DNA from: Myxococcales bacterium
GTDB lineage: Bacteria; Myxococcota_A; Polyangia; Polyangiales; Ga0077539
Assembly (NCBI GenBank): GCA_013298625.1
Contig: JAAFIF010000021.1
Span: forward strand, 46,533-110,532
DNA length: 64,000 bases
Reading direction: 5' to 3'
Shown here: positions 8,463-17,151 of the stretch, in pieces
Layout of the letters: every line of letters begins with the position of its first letter
Position numbering within the stretch: the stretch's first letter is position 1
Position numbers and translations under genes: made by a program
Notes under the pieces: generated by a model
Seen by the model: only the letters and a program-made list of their open reading frames with translations
Told to the model about the DNA's origin: nothing
Databases searched by the model: none

Positions 8463-9443
8463 ATGACGACGGCGATCGGGCTCGTTCGCGCGGTGGTTCG
8501 CGCTGCAGAGGCAGAGGCGCTGCCCGTTGGGGCGCTGCTGGCTGCGCACTCGATCGACCCTGCGATGCTGAGCGAGCGGGACGCGCGCGTGTCGACCGAG
8601 CGCTTTCTGGCGCTGTTCGACGACGTCGCGAAGCGGAGCAAGCGAAGCTCGTTCGGCTGCGAAGTCGCAGGCAAGATCGACGCGGCGGCCTTCGGTCTGC
8701 TGGGCTTCGTGGTCGCGAGCTGCGCCACGCTCGACGCGGCGTGGCTGCGGTTCGGTCGCTACACGCGGCTGCTCTGCGACGAGCTGCGGTTCGATGTCGT
8801 TCGGCGCGGCGACGAGGTCGCCGTGGTCTACGGGCTCGACGCAGAGCCGATGGTGGGCGCGCTGTTCGAGATGGCGCTCACGCACATGGTGAGCACCTCG
8901 CGTCGAGGCACGGCGCAGCGGTTCGCGCCGCGGGTGGTGCGGTTTCGTCATCGCGGCGACGAGCGCGCGGTGTCCGCCGCCATCGGCGCGCCCGTGGAGT
9001 TCGGCGCGCTCGAAACCGCGGTGGTGTGCGATCGCGCATCGCTCGATCTGCCGCTGCGCGGGGCGAATCCCGCGCTGCTGGACGTGCTCGAGTCGCACGT
9101 GTCGTTGGTGCTGCGGACGCTCGCGCCCACGGACGACTTCGTGGCGCGCGTGCGGCACGAGATCCGAATGGTGATGTACTTCGGCGAGCCGTCGTTGAAG
9201 ACCGTCGCCACGCGGCTGGCGGTGGGAGATCGCACGCTGCAACGGCGGCTCAAGGACGAAGGGCTGACGTTTCGAGCGCTGGCGGATCAAGTCCGCTTCG
9301 AGTGCGCGAAGCTGCAGCTCGAAAACCCGGACGTATCGCTGGCAGAAGTGGCCTACTCGCTGGGCTTCTCGAGCCCGAGCGCGTTTCATGTGGCGTATCG
9401 GCGGTGGGCTGGAGAAAGCCCGGGCCGCTCTCGGCCGCGTTGA
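8463..9443 (+). CDS. AraC family transcriptional regulator with Arabinose_bd-type N-terminal domain
   Basis: A 326-residue regulator. The N-terminal two thirds match the Arabinose_bd-like sensory domain of OruR/ArgR-type AraC proteins (VRAVVRAAEAEALPVGALLAAH near the start, then FGLLGFVVASCATLDAAWLRFGRY). The C-terminal 100 residues hold the two helix-turn-helices, with VATRLAVGDRTLQRRLKDEG and VSLAEVAYSLGFSSPSAFHVAYRRW. The ATG at 8463 gives the usual family length and has GAGGGA upstream; ATGs at 8304 and 8328 would extend it. Two GTCGCGAC boxes 21 bases apart lie directly after its stop, upstream of the next gene, and could be its target. Confidence 0.9.
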   Translation: MTTAIGLVRAVVRAAEAEALPVGALLAAHSIDPAMLSERDARVSTERFLALFDDVAKRSKRSSFGCEVAGKIDAAAFGLLGFVVASCATLDAAWLRFGRYTRLLCDELRFDVVRRGDEVAVVYGLDAEPMVGALFEMALTHMVSTSRRGTAQRFAPRVVRFRHRGDERAVSAAIGAPVEFGALETAVVCDRASLDLPLRGANPALLDVLESHVSLVLRTLAPTDDFVARVRHEIRMVMYFGEPSLKTVATRLAVGDRTLQRRLKDEGLTFRALADQVRFECAKLQLENPDVSLAEVAYSLGFSSPSAFHVAYRRWAGESPGRSRPR

Positions 9444-9448
9444 GGGCG

Positions 9449-9483
9449 TTGTCGCGACCGCGAACCAAATTGTCGCGACCGCG
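9449..9483. promoter_or_regulatory. Two direct repeats with palindromic GTCGCGAC core, 21 bases apart
   Basis: TTGTCGCGACCGCG occurs at 9449-9462 and again at 9470-9483, an exact repeat with start-to-start spacing of 21 bases, two turns of the helix. Each contains the perfect palindrome GTCGCGAC. They sit between the AraC-type regulator stop (9443) and the start of the propeller lipoprotein (9530). AraC proteins often bind direct repeats about 21 bases apart, so this is a candidate operator; binding is inferred, not shown. Confidence 0.5.
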
Positions 9484-9529
9484 CATCGTGCACGACACGC
9501 GCGGTCGGTAACGCTCTGCCCTCACACGC

Positions 9530-10702
9530 ATGATGAACCAACGACTCGGGGCGCTTCGCTCGACGATCCTCTGCCCGCTCGCGCTGCTCACCTTCGGCGC
9601 GTGCGCATCTCCTTCGCCGGTCTCCGAGGACTCGGCCGCGCTCGTCGACGGGACGACCGACGGCCCTGCGCGCGACGCAGCGGCGAACGACGCGAGCATC
9701 GACGCGGCGACCGAGCCTGCGGACGCCGCGGCCGATGCGGGTGCGTCGAGCGATACGGGTGCCTCGAGCGACGCGCCGCAGACCGATGGTGGCGCGGTGA
9801 GCGACGGATCCGCGGGGGACGCAGCGCCGGTGCGGCTGCTCGATCGCTATGCGCTCTCGGCGCGGTTTCCCGAAGGCGGAACGTACGATCCGTCGCAGGG
9901 CGCGTTCTATGTGGGCAGCCTCGGAGACGGGACGGTGCACCGCGTCGACGGAGCGACCGGCGCCGAGCGCGTGGTGTTCACCGAGAGCGCCGCGGGCCGC
10001 TGGTGGACGTTGGGGATGGACGTGGACGTCGCGCGCAATCGCCTCTGGGTCTGCGCGATGGACGATCGCTCGCCGTCTCCGCGGCAGGGCCATGTGTGGG
10101 TGTTCGACACGCTCACGCATCGCAGGATCGCGAACGTCGCGCTCTCCGCCGCGGCGATGGACGCCACGTGCACGGACGTCGCCGTCACGGCGGACGGCCG
10201 AGGCTACGTGTGCGACCGCGAACAAGGGCGGATCTACCGCGTCGAAGTGGGCGCGGCGCCGACGGTGTTCGCGCGCAGCGCCGCGTTGAGCGCCTCGCTC
10301 GTGGGGCAGAACGGGATCGTCGTGCTGCCCGATCAGTCTGCGCTGCTCGCGATCTTGTACGGACCTCCGAGCCTCGCGCGCGTGGATCTTCGCGACGCGT
10401 CGGTGCGCACGGTGACGATCAACGGCCGCTTCTCGGACCTCACGCCGCTGGCGGGCGCGGACGGGATCACCTTCGCCAACGGCAGCGCGTACGTGGCGTT
10501 TACCAGCAAGCTGATCCGCGTGACGCCGACGCTCGCGGACTGGTCTCGCGCGGACTCGACCAACGTGGACCTGCCCAACGGAATGACCGACGTGATCGCT
10601 ACGCCCGCGGGCCTCTACCTGCTCAACGGGCAGGCCGTGCGCTTCGCGCTGGGCACGGCGACGGACCCGTTTGCGCTCGTGCGCTTCGTCGGCATGCTGT
10701 GA
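9530..10702 (+). CDS. Lipoprotein with SMP-30/NHL-like beta-propeller domain
   Basis: 390 residues: signal peptide with lipobox FGAC (Cys25), then a long Asp/Ala/Ser/Gly-rich linker (about 30-100). The globular domain has repeating propeller-like strands (YDPSQGAFYVGSLGDGTVHR, then MDVDVARNRLWVCAMD, VAVTADGRGYVCDREQGRIYR and ADGITFANGSAYVAFTSKL). This layout matches SMP-30/gluconolactonase or NHL six-bladed propellers; catalytic metal ligands could not be verified. The Asp/Ala linker is shared with other lipoproteins in the window and probably spans the outer-membrane surface layer. It directly follows the AraC-type regulator with twin repeats between them, suggesting control by it. Exact role unknown. 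Confidence 0.8.
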   Translation: MMNQRLGALRSTILCPLALLTFGACASPSPVSEDSAALVDGTTDGPARDAAANDASIDAATEPADAAADAGASSDTGASSDAPQTDGGAVSDGSAGDAAPVRLLDRYALSARFPEGGTYDPSQGAFYVGSLGDGTVHRVDGATGAERVVFTESAAGRWWTLGMDVDVARNRLWVCAMDDRSPSPRQGHVWVFDTLTHRRIANVALSAAAMDATCTDVAVTADGRGYVCDREQGRIYRVEVGAAPTVFARSAALSASLVGQNGIVVLPDQSALLAILYGPPSLARVDLRDASVRTVTINGRFSDLTPLAGADGITFANGSAYVAFTSKLIRVTPTLADWSRADSTNVDLPNGMTDVIATPAGLYLLNGQAVRFALGTATDPFALVRFVGML

Positions 10703-10709
10703 GCGGCGG

Positions 10710-11642
10710 TCAGGGGAGGGTGTCGCAGTTCCAGCAGTTGGGCACAGAGGGGCCGACCTCGCCGCGCGTGGCCTCGGCGATGCCCCACGCGCCGAGCCCG
10801 ATGCCGATCGCGCTAACGGCGAGGACGGGGCCGAGCCAGACCCACGGATTCGAGCGCGGTCGCTGCAGCACCGCGTCGACGCGCACCAGCCCTGTGCCCC
10901 CGACGCGGACCGCGCGGCGCAGGGGGCTGAAGCCGTCGGCAGTGATGTCTACCTGGTGATTTCCAGCGCGAACCGCGACGTCGACGACGCCCGTCCCGGC
11001 GAAGCGCCCGTCGATCATCACTCGCGCAGCGCTCACCGACGGCTCGATGTGCAGCCTTGCTTCGCCGTCGATCTCGACGAGCTGGACAGCGATGGTGCGC
11101 GAGGCTCCCTCGCTGAGCGTGAGCTCTTGATGAAACGGGCGGTAGCCTTCGCGCCGCGCGTCGATCACGTGCGCGCCTGGATCCAGCGTGATGGGGCTCG
11201 CGCTCGCGTCGACGGGGCGGGCGTCGATGGTCAGCTGCGCGTCCGCGGGCGTCGCGCTGAGCGTGAGGCGAACGAGCGCCGCGTCGAGCCTGGCCCGCTC
11301 AGCGCGCGCGGCGGGAACGCGATCTGCCGCGGTGTTTCCGGGGCCTACGAGAAAGCGATCGATGGCGTCGATCGCCTCGCGCACCCGACCGACACCGCGG
11401 TAGGCGAACGCGAGGTTGAACAGCACGATCGGGTTGGGGTTGTCTCGATACGACTGCTCGAAGCTCGTCGCTGCCTCCGCGAAGCGAGAATCTTGCAAGA
11501 GCTGCACGCCGCGCTCGAAGCTCGCCCGCGCCGACGCGACGTTGGGCGGCTCTGTGGCGGGGCGCGTCGTTTGCGCGAGCGCGAGTCGAGGGAGCGTCAG
11601 CGAGAGCGCTGCGACGAGGGCGAGTCGAGAGAGTGGGCGCAT
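10710..11642 (-). CDS. TPR and PEGA domain exported protein
   Basis: A 310-residue exported protein with signal peptide ending ALAQ. A TPR-like region follows (ASFERGVQLLQDSRFAEAAT, NPIVLFNLAFAYRGVGRVREA). Two PEGA-type beta modules come next, the second clear as ARVMIDGRFAGTGVVDVAV followed by AGNHQVDITADGFSPLRR. One transmembrane helix lies near the C-terminus (VWLGPVLAVSAIGIGLGAW), and the short tail contains NCWNC. The TPR-PEGA-TM layout is very common in myxobacteria, where PEGA modules are thought to be envelope-facing. It lies 21 bases downstream of the FG-GAP lipoprotein on the same strand and is probably co-transcribed with it. Confidence 0.85.
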   Translation of the reverse strand: MRPLSRLALVAALSLTLPRLALAQTTRPATEPPNVASARASFERGVQLLQDSRFAEAATSFEQSYRDNPNPIVLFNLAFAYRGVGRVREAIDAIDRFLVGPGNTAADRVPAARAERARLDAALVRLTLSATPADAQLTIDARPVDASASPITLDPGAHVIDARREGYRPFHQELTLSEGASRTIAVQLVEIDGEARLHIEPSVSAARVMIDGRFAGTGVVDVAVRAGNHQVDITADGFSPLRRAVRVGGTGLVRVDAVLQRPRSNPWVWLGPVLAVSAIGIGLGAWGIAEATRGEVGPSVPNCWNCDTLP

Positions 11643-11663
11643 CGTGGGGAGTGTCCGCTTCGC

Positions 11664-13919
11664 TCAGTGAGCCATGGTCGCGCCGAGGCCTTCGCCCGTC
11701 GCCGGCTCCCATGCGGTGAGGGTGGTCCACGTGGTGGTGAGTCCTGCGGGGAGTCTGCGCGGCGCGATGGCGTAGATGCATCCGTCGCGCGGCAGCGGTG
11801 GCATCGCTGGAACCGAGGTGTCGAGCCCGCGTCCGAGCACGCCCATCAGCACCGCGGCGTCCCGCGGGCTGCCGAAGCCGTTGATGTCCGCGATGCCGAC
11901 AGAGCTCCCGCCGAAGCCTCCCGCAGGAAAGTTGTTGAACAGCAGGATCATCTCCGCAGTCGTCGTGCGGTTGTATCGATAGACCTTCACTTCGCCGTTG
12001 CCCGTGCCGCCGCGCGGCGCGCCGACGACCAGCACGTGCGCGCTCTCTTGGCCAGCGAACGGAATGGTCCCCATCGTCACGGCGTGCCCGAAGCCCGTGT
12101 CGCCCGTGACCGCGCCGGTCTGCTCGAAGAGCAACGTCGGCGTCCGCCTCGCGAGAGACCACGCGGTGATCGCTCCCACTCGGGTTGCGGCGATCCTGGC
12201 GGTGATGTCCGAGATGGCGAGGTCACCGCGGCCGTCGCCGTCGAGGTCCGCGCCGCACGCGAGCGTCGATCCCCAGCGCTGCGCGAGCGCGCCGTTCGGA
12301 AGCGACGCAGGGGGATCGATCGCGACCTCTGCGAAGGGCGCGGACGCTCCGCCGAAGAAGACCCGAACGGGGCGCGGCGTGTTGTCCATCGGGTCGAGCG
12401 CGACCGAGCTCACGGCGAAATCCGCGAACCCGTCGCCGTCGAAATCGCAGCCCGACACGACGGCGCCGCCAAACGCCGGGCTGTTGCCGGTGATCGTGCT
12501 CGACGTCGCCGTCGCGAAGTTGGCCGAGGTGGGGGCGTCGTAGCCGTAGATGACGGTGGTGGTTCCGTTGGTGCCGTCGTTGGAGGGGCCGCCGATGACC
12601 ATGTCCGAGTAGCCATCGCCGTTGACGTCGCCGCCGCCGACGGCCCACGCAGGGTGCGTCTGCGTGATGTTGCGGTGGCCGAACTGGACGTTTGCGAAGT
12701 CGAACGCGCGTGGCGTGCGCGCGTTGGGGATGCGCAGCAGGATGGCGGGCGCGCGCACCGCGGTGTCGTTGGCGGCCTGCGACGCGACGAGCACCTCGGA
12801 GAAGCCGTCGCCGTTGAAGTCGCCGAGGTTCGCGATGCTGCGACCGAAGTCGGGCTGCGCGGTGATCTGCCCGCTGACCGGCAGCGCGAACGTGTCGCCG
12901 AAGATCGAGACCTGGCGAAAGAGCCCGCTCTGGGTGCGCGTTCCGACCGCGAAATCGCGGTCGAAATCGAGGTGATTGGTGTGCATCGAGGTGCCGACTG
13001 CGACGGCGGGCGCCGCGCCGGTCGCCAGCACCTCGAACGGTCGAGGCGCGGTGTAGCCGACCACCATGGACGCCGCGTCGAGCAGGGTCACGCGATACGC
13101 GTAGCGGCCGGGCGCGATGGTCATCGTCGCGCTGGTGGCGCCGACCGCGCTGGTCATCGTCTCGGTCGTGCACGCGTAGTCCGAGCACAGCGCGACGCGG
13201 CCCTGCGTCGCACCAGCGGCTAGCCGCCAGCGAAATCCCACGGTGCTCGTCGACAGCCGCGCGCCCGTCCACGGCGCGATCGCCGCGGGCACGATCGTCG
13301 GAGCGACGGTGACGTCCGCGACGTCGGTCGCGCTCGCGTCTCGTGGGACGCCCGAGTCTTGCGGGACGCCCGCGTCCGCCGCGGGCTCGTAGTCGCGCGT
13401 CGTCTGCTGCTCGACCGGAACGCACGGGTTGGCCGGGTCTGCCGAGCCGCACACGAATTCAACGCCGCCGGCGCTCATCGACGCGCACTGCAGCTGCACC
13501 GCGGCGCTCGCGCACTGGCTCGCGAGAAAGACCGTGTACGTGCGCCACTGCTCGCGCACGAAGCTGGCGCGCGATCGATGAGTGAACGGCGCGCCGACGC
13601 GGGGCGTGACCTCGATGGTGACCTGCGCGGCGACCATTCCGTCGGCGAAGTTCACGAGCACGTTGCCGGGAAAGATCCCGCTCGTCGCCGTCGCCACGCT
13701 TCGGCCCGAGTCGAGCTCGATCAGCGTCCCGTCCGCGCGCACGCCCTGCACCGTGAGCAGCGCGCTCTGGACGTCCGCGCGGCTCATGTCGGACTGCACC
13801 TGCACGACGATCGCAGTGCGCTTTCGCGGCGCGCACGCGCTCACGAGCGCCGCTGCGAGGAAGGTCGCGACTCGAATCCGTGTGCGCGAGCTCGTTCGCG
13901 CTGGTTCTCCCTGCCACAC
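11664..13919 (-). CDS. Large FG-GAP repeat lipoprotein
   Basis: A 751-residue lipoprotein with lipobox VSAC (Cys29). Residues about 30-175 form a beta-rich domain ending in a Cys cluster (ASQCASAAVQLQCAS, EFVCGSADPANPCVP) and similar to that of the RCC1 lipoprotein at 4629-6344. An Asp-rich linker follows, then a fibronectin-like segment (LSTSTVGFRWRLAAG, CSDYACTTE). The C-terminal half is an FG-GAP propeller with calcium loops DFNGDGFSEVLV, DVNGDGYSDMVIG, DFDGDGFADFAV and DLDGDGRGDLAI. A surface location is inferred. It diverges from the BNR-like lipoprotein at 14112 across about 190 bases of shared upstream sequence. Confidence 0.86.
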   Translation of the reverse strand: MWQGEPARTSSRTRIRVATFLAAALVSACAPRKRTAIVVQVQSDMSRADVQSALLTVQGVRADGTLIELDSGRSVATATSGIFPGNVLVNFADGMVAAQVTIEVTPRVGAPFTHRSRASFVREQWRTYTVFLASQCASAAVQLQCASMSAGGVEFVCGSADPANPCVPVEQQTTRDYEPAADAGVPQDSGVPRDASATDVADVTVAPTIVPAAIAPWTGARLSTSTVGFRWRLAAGATQGRVALCSDYACTTETMTSAVGATSATMTIAPGRYAYRVTLLDAASMVVGYTAPRPFEVLATGAAPAVAVGTSMHTNHLDFDRDFAVGTRTQSGLFRQVSIFGDTFALPVSGQITAQPDFGRSIANLGDFNGDGFSEVLVASQAANDTAVRAPAILLRIPNARTPRAFDFANVQFGHRNITQTHPAWAVGGGDVNGDGYSDMVIGGPSNDGTNGTTTVIYGYDAPTSANFATATSSTITGNSPAFGGAVVSGCDFDGDGFADFAVSSVALDPMDNTPRPVRVFFGGASAPFAEVAIDPPASLPNGALAQRWGSTLACGADLDGDGRGDLAISDITARIAATRVGAITAWSLARRTPTLLFEQTGAVTGDTGFGHAVTMGTIPFAGQESAHVLVVGAPRGGTGNGEVKVYRYNRTTTAEMILLFNNFPAGGFGGSSVGIADINGFGSPRDAAVLMGVLGRGLDTSVPAMPPLPRDGCIYAIAPRRLPAGLTTTWTTLTAWEPATGEGLGATMAH

Positions 13920-14111
13920 AGCTGCGAATCATGCCCGAACGCAGCGACCGTGTGGCGACGATCCGTCGGGCTCGGCCAGTGACCCTTCGGTTCAGACCGG
14001 CGCGTGACTGAACAAGCCTGCGTATCCAGTGAGGGCGACAGCGCCCGTTCGGCCGCGCGGCGGTCGCCAGCCACCTCGCGGGCGTGCCTTCTGGCCAGCG
14101 CTGTGCGTACG

Positions 14112-15092
14112 ATGACCGTGGTGATTCACAGACAGAGCTTGTTTGCTGCAGCGGCGCTCGCGCTGCTCGGCTGCGCGCCGTCGGCGCAGACGCAGGACGC
14201 CGACAGCAGCGCGGCGCTCGACGCCGTCGTGACCGACCAACGCGCGCCCGAAGACGTCGCGGTCGCGCGAGACGCGATGACCTCGTCCGACAGCGCGCTC
14301 GACAGCGAGGCGCCGGACGTCTCGCAGCGCGACGCAGCGGAGCCCGAGGCGGGCGCGACACGCCCGGTGATCGTCGCGGTGGGCGCGAACCACTGGCGAG
14401 GCGTGAGCATCGACGAAGGGCGCACGTTTTGCTCGACGGGACGCGCGACGGAGCCCGACGCGACGGGCTTCGACAACCCGTACTTGTTGCGCAACGTCGC
14501 CTACGCGAACGGGCGCTTCGTGAGCGGCTCGTGGCGCGCGATCTGGGTCTCGCAAAACGGCGTGGAATGGACAGACGTGACCGGCGCGATGAACCCAGCG
14601 TTTGGCCAGTGGATCGCGGGGATCGAGCACGGCAACGGGTGGTGGGTGGTCACCGGCGGCTACGGGACGGCGATGCGCTCGCGCGACCTGTCGACCTGGG
14701 AGAACACCAGCGATTCGCTGCCGGGCAACGAGGCCTCGCGCTCGCTCGCGTTCGGGCAGGGCGTCTTCGTCACGAGCCGCGACAACGTCGGGTGGTGGCA
14801 GAGCGCCGACGGCACATCGTGGACGCAGCGGGACGCGGCGCGCCGCGCGCAGGTGCTCTTCGACGGCGCGGACTTCGTGGATCGACCGGCGTACGACCGC
14901 GGCCGAGGGATCCGCTTGCGCGCCGGATCGATGGGGCAGATTCAGCGCGCCGAAGACCGAGATCCGGCGATGTGGAGCACGGTCTCGACCGCGCCCGAGA
15001 GCGTCACGCACTTCGCCTTCGGATTCGCGCCCAGCGCGGACTACGCGCCTTCGCGGCTGCCCGCGGCGCTTCGGATGTGCCTGGGGCTCTGA
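14112..15092 (+). CDS. BNR-like beta-propeller lipoprotein
   Basis: 326 residues: lipobox LLGC (Cys21), Asp/Ala/Ser-rich linker to about residue 85, then a domain with repeated Asp-box-like turns (WVSQNGVEWTD, RSRDLSTWEN, WWQSADGTSWTQ). These resemble the SxDxGxxW turns of BNR/sialidase-type propellers, with Trp-rich strands such as GNGWWVVTGGYG. No catalytic signature was recognised. The ATG at 14112 is chosen because the signal peptide follows at once; an in-frame ATG at 14004 is less likely. The final third of this gene has a decayed copy at 17152-17619, about 2 kb downstream in the same orientation. Confidence 0.84.
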   Translation: MTVVIHRQSLFAAAALALLGCAPSAQTQDADSSAALDAVVTDQRAPEDVAVARDAMTSSDSALDSEAPDVSQRDAAEPEAGATRPVIVAVGANHWRGVSIDEGRTFCSTGRATEPDATGFDNPYLLRNVAYANGRFVSGSWRAIWVSQNGVEWTDVTGAMNPAFGQWIAGIEHGNGWWVVTGGYGTAMRSRDLSTWENTSDSLPGNEASRSLAFGQGVFVTSRDNVGWWQSADGTSWTQRDAARRAQVLFDGADFVDRPAYDRGRGIRLRAGSMGQIQRAEDRDPAMWSTVSTAPESVTHFAFGFAPSADYAPSRLPAALRMCLGL

Positions 15093-15197
15093 GCGACGAG
15101 CGGTGAGCGAGGGGCTGCGCGCGGCCCGCTGAACCCAGCGACTCGCGCGCTTTCTCTGCACCGCGGAGCCTTCGGCTTCAACCGCGAAGCCGCGCGC

Positions 15198-16112
15198 CTA
15201 TCGCGCGGTGACGGCCATGGTCATGGCCTGCGACTCGCCGTGCGCGACGTCGACGGCGCCGAGGACTTCGAGCGCGGGCGTCCCGGTGGCGCGGCCCACT
15301 GCGATCGCGGTGAGCACCGCGCGATCAGGCGGCGTGAGGCGCACAAGACCGGCGACGCGACCGCTGCATGCTCGTGCGTTCTGTGCGCGAATCTGCAGGA
15401 CGATCTCTCGACCCGACGGAACGTCCGCGTAGCCACCGGCGGCGCCGCCCGCGGGCGAGCCGAACGCTCCGTACGCCACGTTGGCGAACACCGCCGTGCC
15501 CGCGGCCCGCGCGTTGGCGCCCGGAAGGCAGATGTCGACGGTTCCTGCGCCCACGCCGGCGTGAAAGAAACGAACGCGCGCGTGGCCGGCCTCGGGCTGC
15601 GTGGGGTCATCGGCCGCAGCCGTGAGCGCCAACGCGGGCTGAGCGCCCACGAGCCCGTGGGCGATGACGGTGTACGTCTTGTCCGCTTCGAGCGCGGGAG
15701 TGCGCGCCGAGACCACGGCCGGAGTGCTCGCTGCGGCCGACGCGGGGCGGACGTCCACCGAGTGCTCGCCCACGGGAACCTCCACGTACCCGACGACGGC
15801 TTTGTACGCGAGCGACGCGATCGCTGGCGTCTGCGCACCGTCGAGGTACACGGCCACCGCGGCCGCCTCGGCTGCGGGCGACGCGTGGATCACGCGCACG
15901 TGCGCGTGCGGCGGCGGCGGCGGGGGCGGTTCGGGTGAAGCCGCGTCGGCGGTCGCGCTCGTTGCGGCGTCCGCGGGGGCGGCGCTCTCGTTGCCGGTCG
16001 CGCCGGTTTGGCCTGCGGTGGTGTTGCTGGTCGCAGCGCTTCCGCCGGTGCACCCACCGAAGAGCGTCGCGGCGGCGAGGAAGAACAGGGGCCGATTCGA
16101 CTGGTTGTTCAT
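15198..16112 (-). CDS. DUF4397 domain lipoprotein
   Basis: A 304-residue lipoprotein with lipobox FGGC (Cys21), a Thr/Ala/Asn/Glu-rich linker and a run of seven prolines near residue 65. Two DUF4397-like beta modules follow. The first begins HAHVRVIHASPAAEAAAVAV with YLDGAQTPAIASLAYKAV; the second begins HARVRFFHAGVGAGTVDICL. DUF4397 modules are immunoglobulin-like secreted domains of unknown function. The ATG at 16112 precedes the signal peptide directly. It converges on the BNR-like lipoprotein gene with about 100 bases between stops. Confidence 0.85.
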   Translation of the reverse strand: MNNQSNRPLFFLAAATLFGGCTGGSAATSNTTAGQTGATGNESAAPADAATSATADAASPEPPPPPPPHAHVRVIHASPAAEAAAVAVYLDGAQTPAIASLAYKAVVGYVEVPVGEHSVDVRPASAAASTPAVVSARTPALEADKTYTVIAHGLVGAQPALALTAAADDPTQPEAGHARVRFFHAGVGAGTVDICLPGANARAAGTAVFANVAYGAFGSPAGGAAGGYADVPSGREIVLQIRAQNARACSGRVAGLVRLTPPDRAVLTAIAVGRATGTPALEVLGAVDVAHGESQAMTMAVTAR

Positions 16113-16392
16113 GGATGTGTCTTGATCTCGAGAGGCAGAAACATGCGCGCTCAGCGCGACCGTTGACGGGCGCGCGCTGTTCAGCGCAACCCCGCGGTTC
16201 TGCCGCAGGTGACGCTTTGGATGTCGCACAGCGTCGGGCGTTGCTCGCCGCGGCGCGCGGAGCGCGACCTCGTGGCGGACATCTGTGAAAACCCCGAGCG
16301 CGCGTCGAAGCGCTGAGCAAACGCAGAGCGATGTCTGCGCCGCCGAGCTGTTCGTACGGAGCTTCGCCACATCGGGCGAAGCTCTTCGAGGG

Positions 16393-16956
16393 TTACTTGC
16401 TCCAAGTGAAGCGAACGAGCGCGTCTTCCGCGCGCGAGAGCGGCTTGCGTTCGCTGCGAACGTCGCGCTGTCCGGCCATGCGGATGATGGTCTCGCAACC
16501 GCAGAGCGTGCCGTCCCAGAGGTCCTGATCGAACCCCTTGAAACCGACGAAGCGAACCATCGCATGCCCTGAATCGACGACTTCTGCGGTGACGACGGGG
16601 CCTCGAAAGTACGTCGCCAAGATGCGCGGCGCGATGCCCGCGAGCGTCTCGGGTCGAAGCAGGCGCGCGATGTACGCATAGATGCCGCGCATATCATCCT
16701 CCGCAGAGCGCGCGCTGATGCGCCGCGGGATGTTCTTCTCGTTCGGCGCGACCGCGCGGGTGGCGGCGTAGAGTTCGCGATGCACGCGGATCGGATACCA
16801 ACTGGCCGCGAGGACTCGACCGGCGAGCGCCGCATCGCGAAAGTCACCGGGCGGGAGCGCGGCGAGCACCTTCGAGTAGGTGTCCGCGCCGAGCTCCTCG
16901 CGCATGGCCTTCAACGTTGAGCGGAGGGACGCTCCCTTCTCGTCGATCTCAGTCAT
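16393..16956 (-). CDS. DUF2378-like (TIGR02265-type) myxobacterial protein
   Basis: A 187-residue soluble protein without signal or membrane segment. Its plan is a helical N-terminus (STLKAMREELGADTYSKVLA), a central ASWYPIRVHRELYAATRAV and a C-terminal mixed domain (LATYFRGPVVTAEVVDSGHA, VRFVGFKGFDQDLWDGTLCG). It resembles the DUF2378/TIGR02265 family found in many copies in Myxococcus and relatives. The match is by eye and partial, so the family name is moderate confidence. Function of the family is not established. Upstream (16957-17151) is unassigned sequence and then the decayed lipoprotein copy. Confidence 0.7.
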   Translation of the reverse strand: MTEIDEKGASLRSTLKAMREELGADTYSKVLAALPPGDFRDAALAGRVLAASWYPIRVHRELYAATRAVAPNEKNIPRRISARSAEDDMRGIYAYIARLLRPETLAGIAPRILATYFRGPVVTAEVVDSGHAMVRFVGFKGFDQDLWDGTLCGCETIIRMAGQRDVRSERKPLSRAEDALVRFTWSK

Positions 16957-17151
16957 CGGGGGCCCAATACGATAGGACCTCCAACGCAGGTCGGTCGAGT
17001 ATCGAAGGGCATGGCCGCCGCGCCGATGTCCCGCTGTCTCGCTGCGCTCGAGACCGTCGCGACGTCGCGCCTCGAAGACGACCGTCCGTGCCAAGTCCGA
17101 TGGGCGCACGGCACTCAACGGTCGGTGTTGCATGGGTGCGGACTTGCTGAT
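16957..17151. other. Intergenic sequence upstream of the DUF2378-like gene
   Basis: About 195 bases between the DUF2378-like start and the recognisable part of the pseudogene. No open frame with coding character, RNA or repeat was recognised; it may contain the DUF2378-like promoter or more diverged parts of the duplicated lipoprotein gene. Confidence 0.3.

Noticed and set aside
15190..15208. GC-rich hairpin at the 3' end of the DUF4397 lipoprotein gene
   Set aside because: The CCGCGCG/CGCGCGG arms span the stop codon and lack a T-tract, so a terminator call is not supported.
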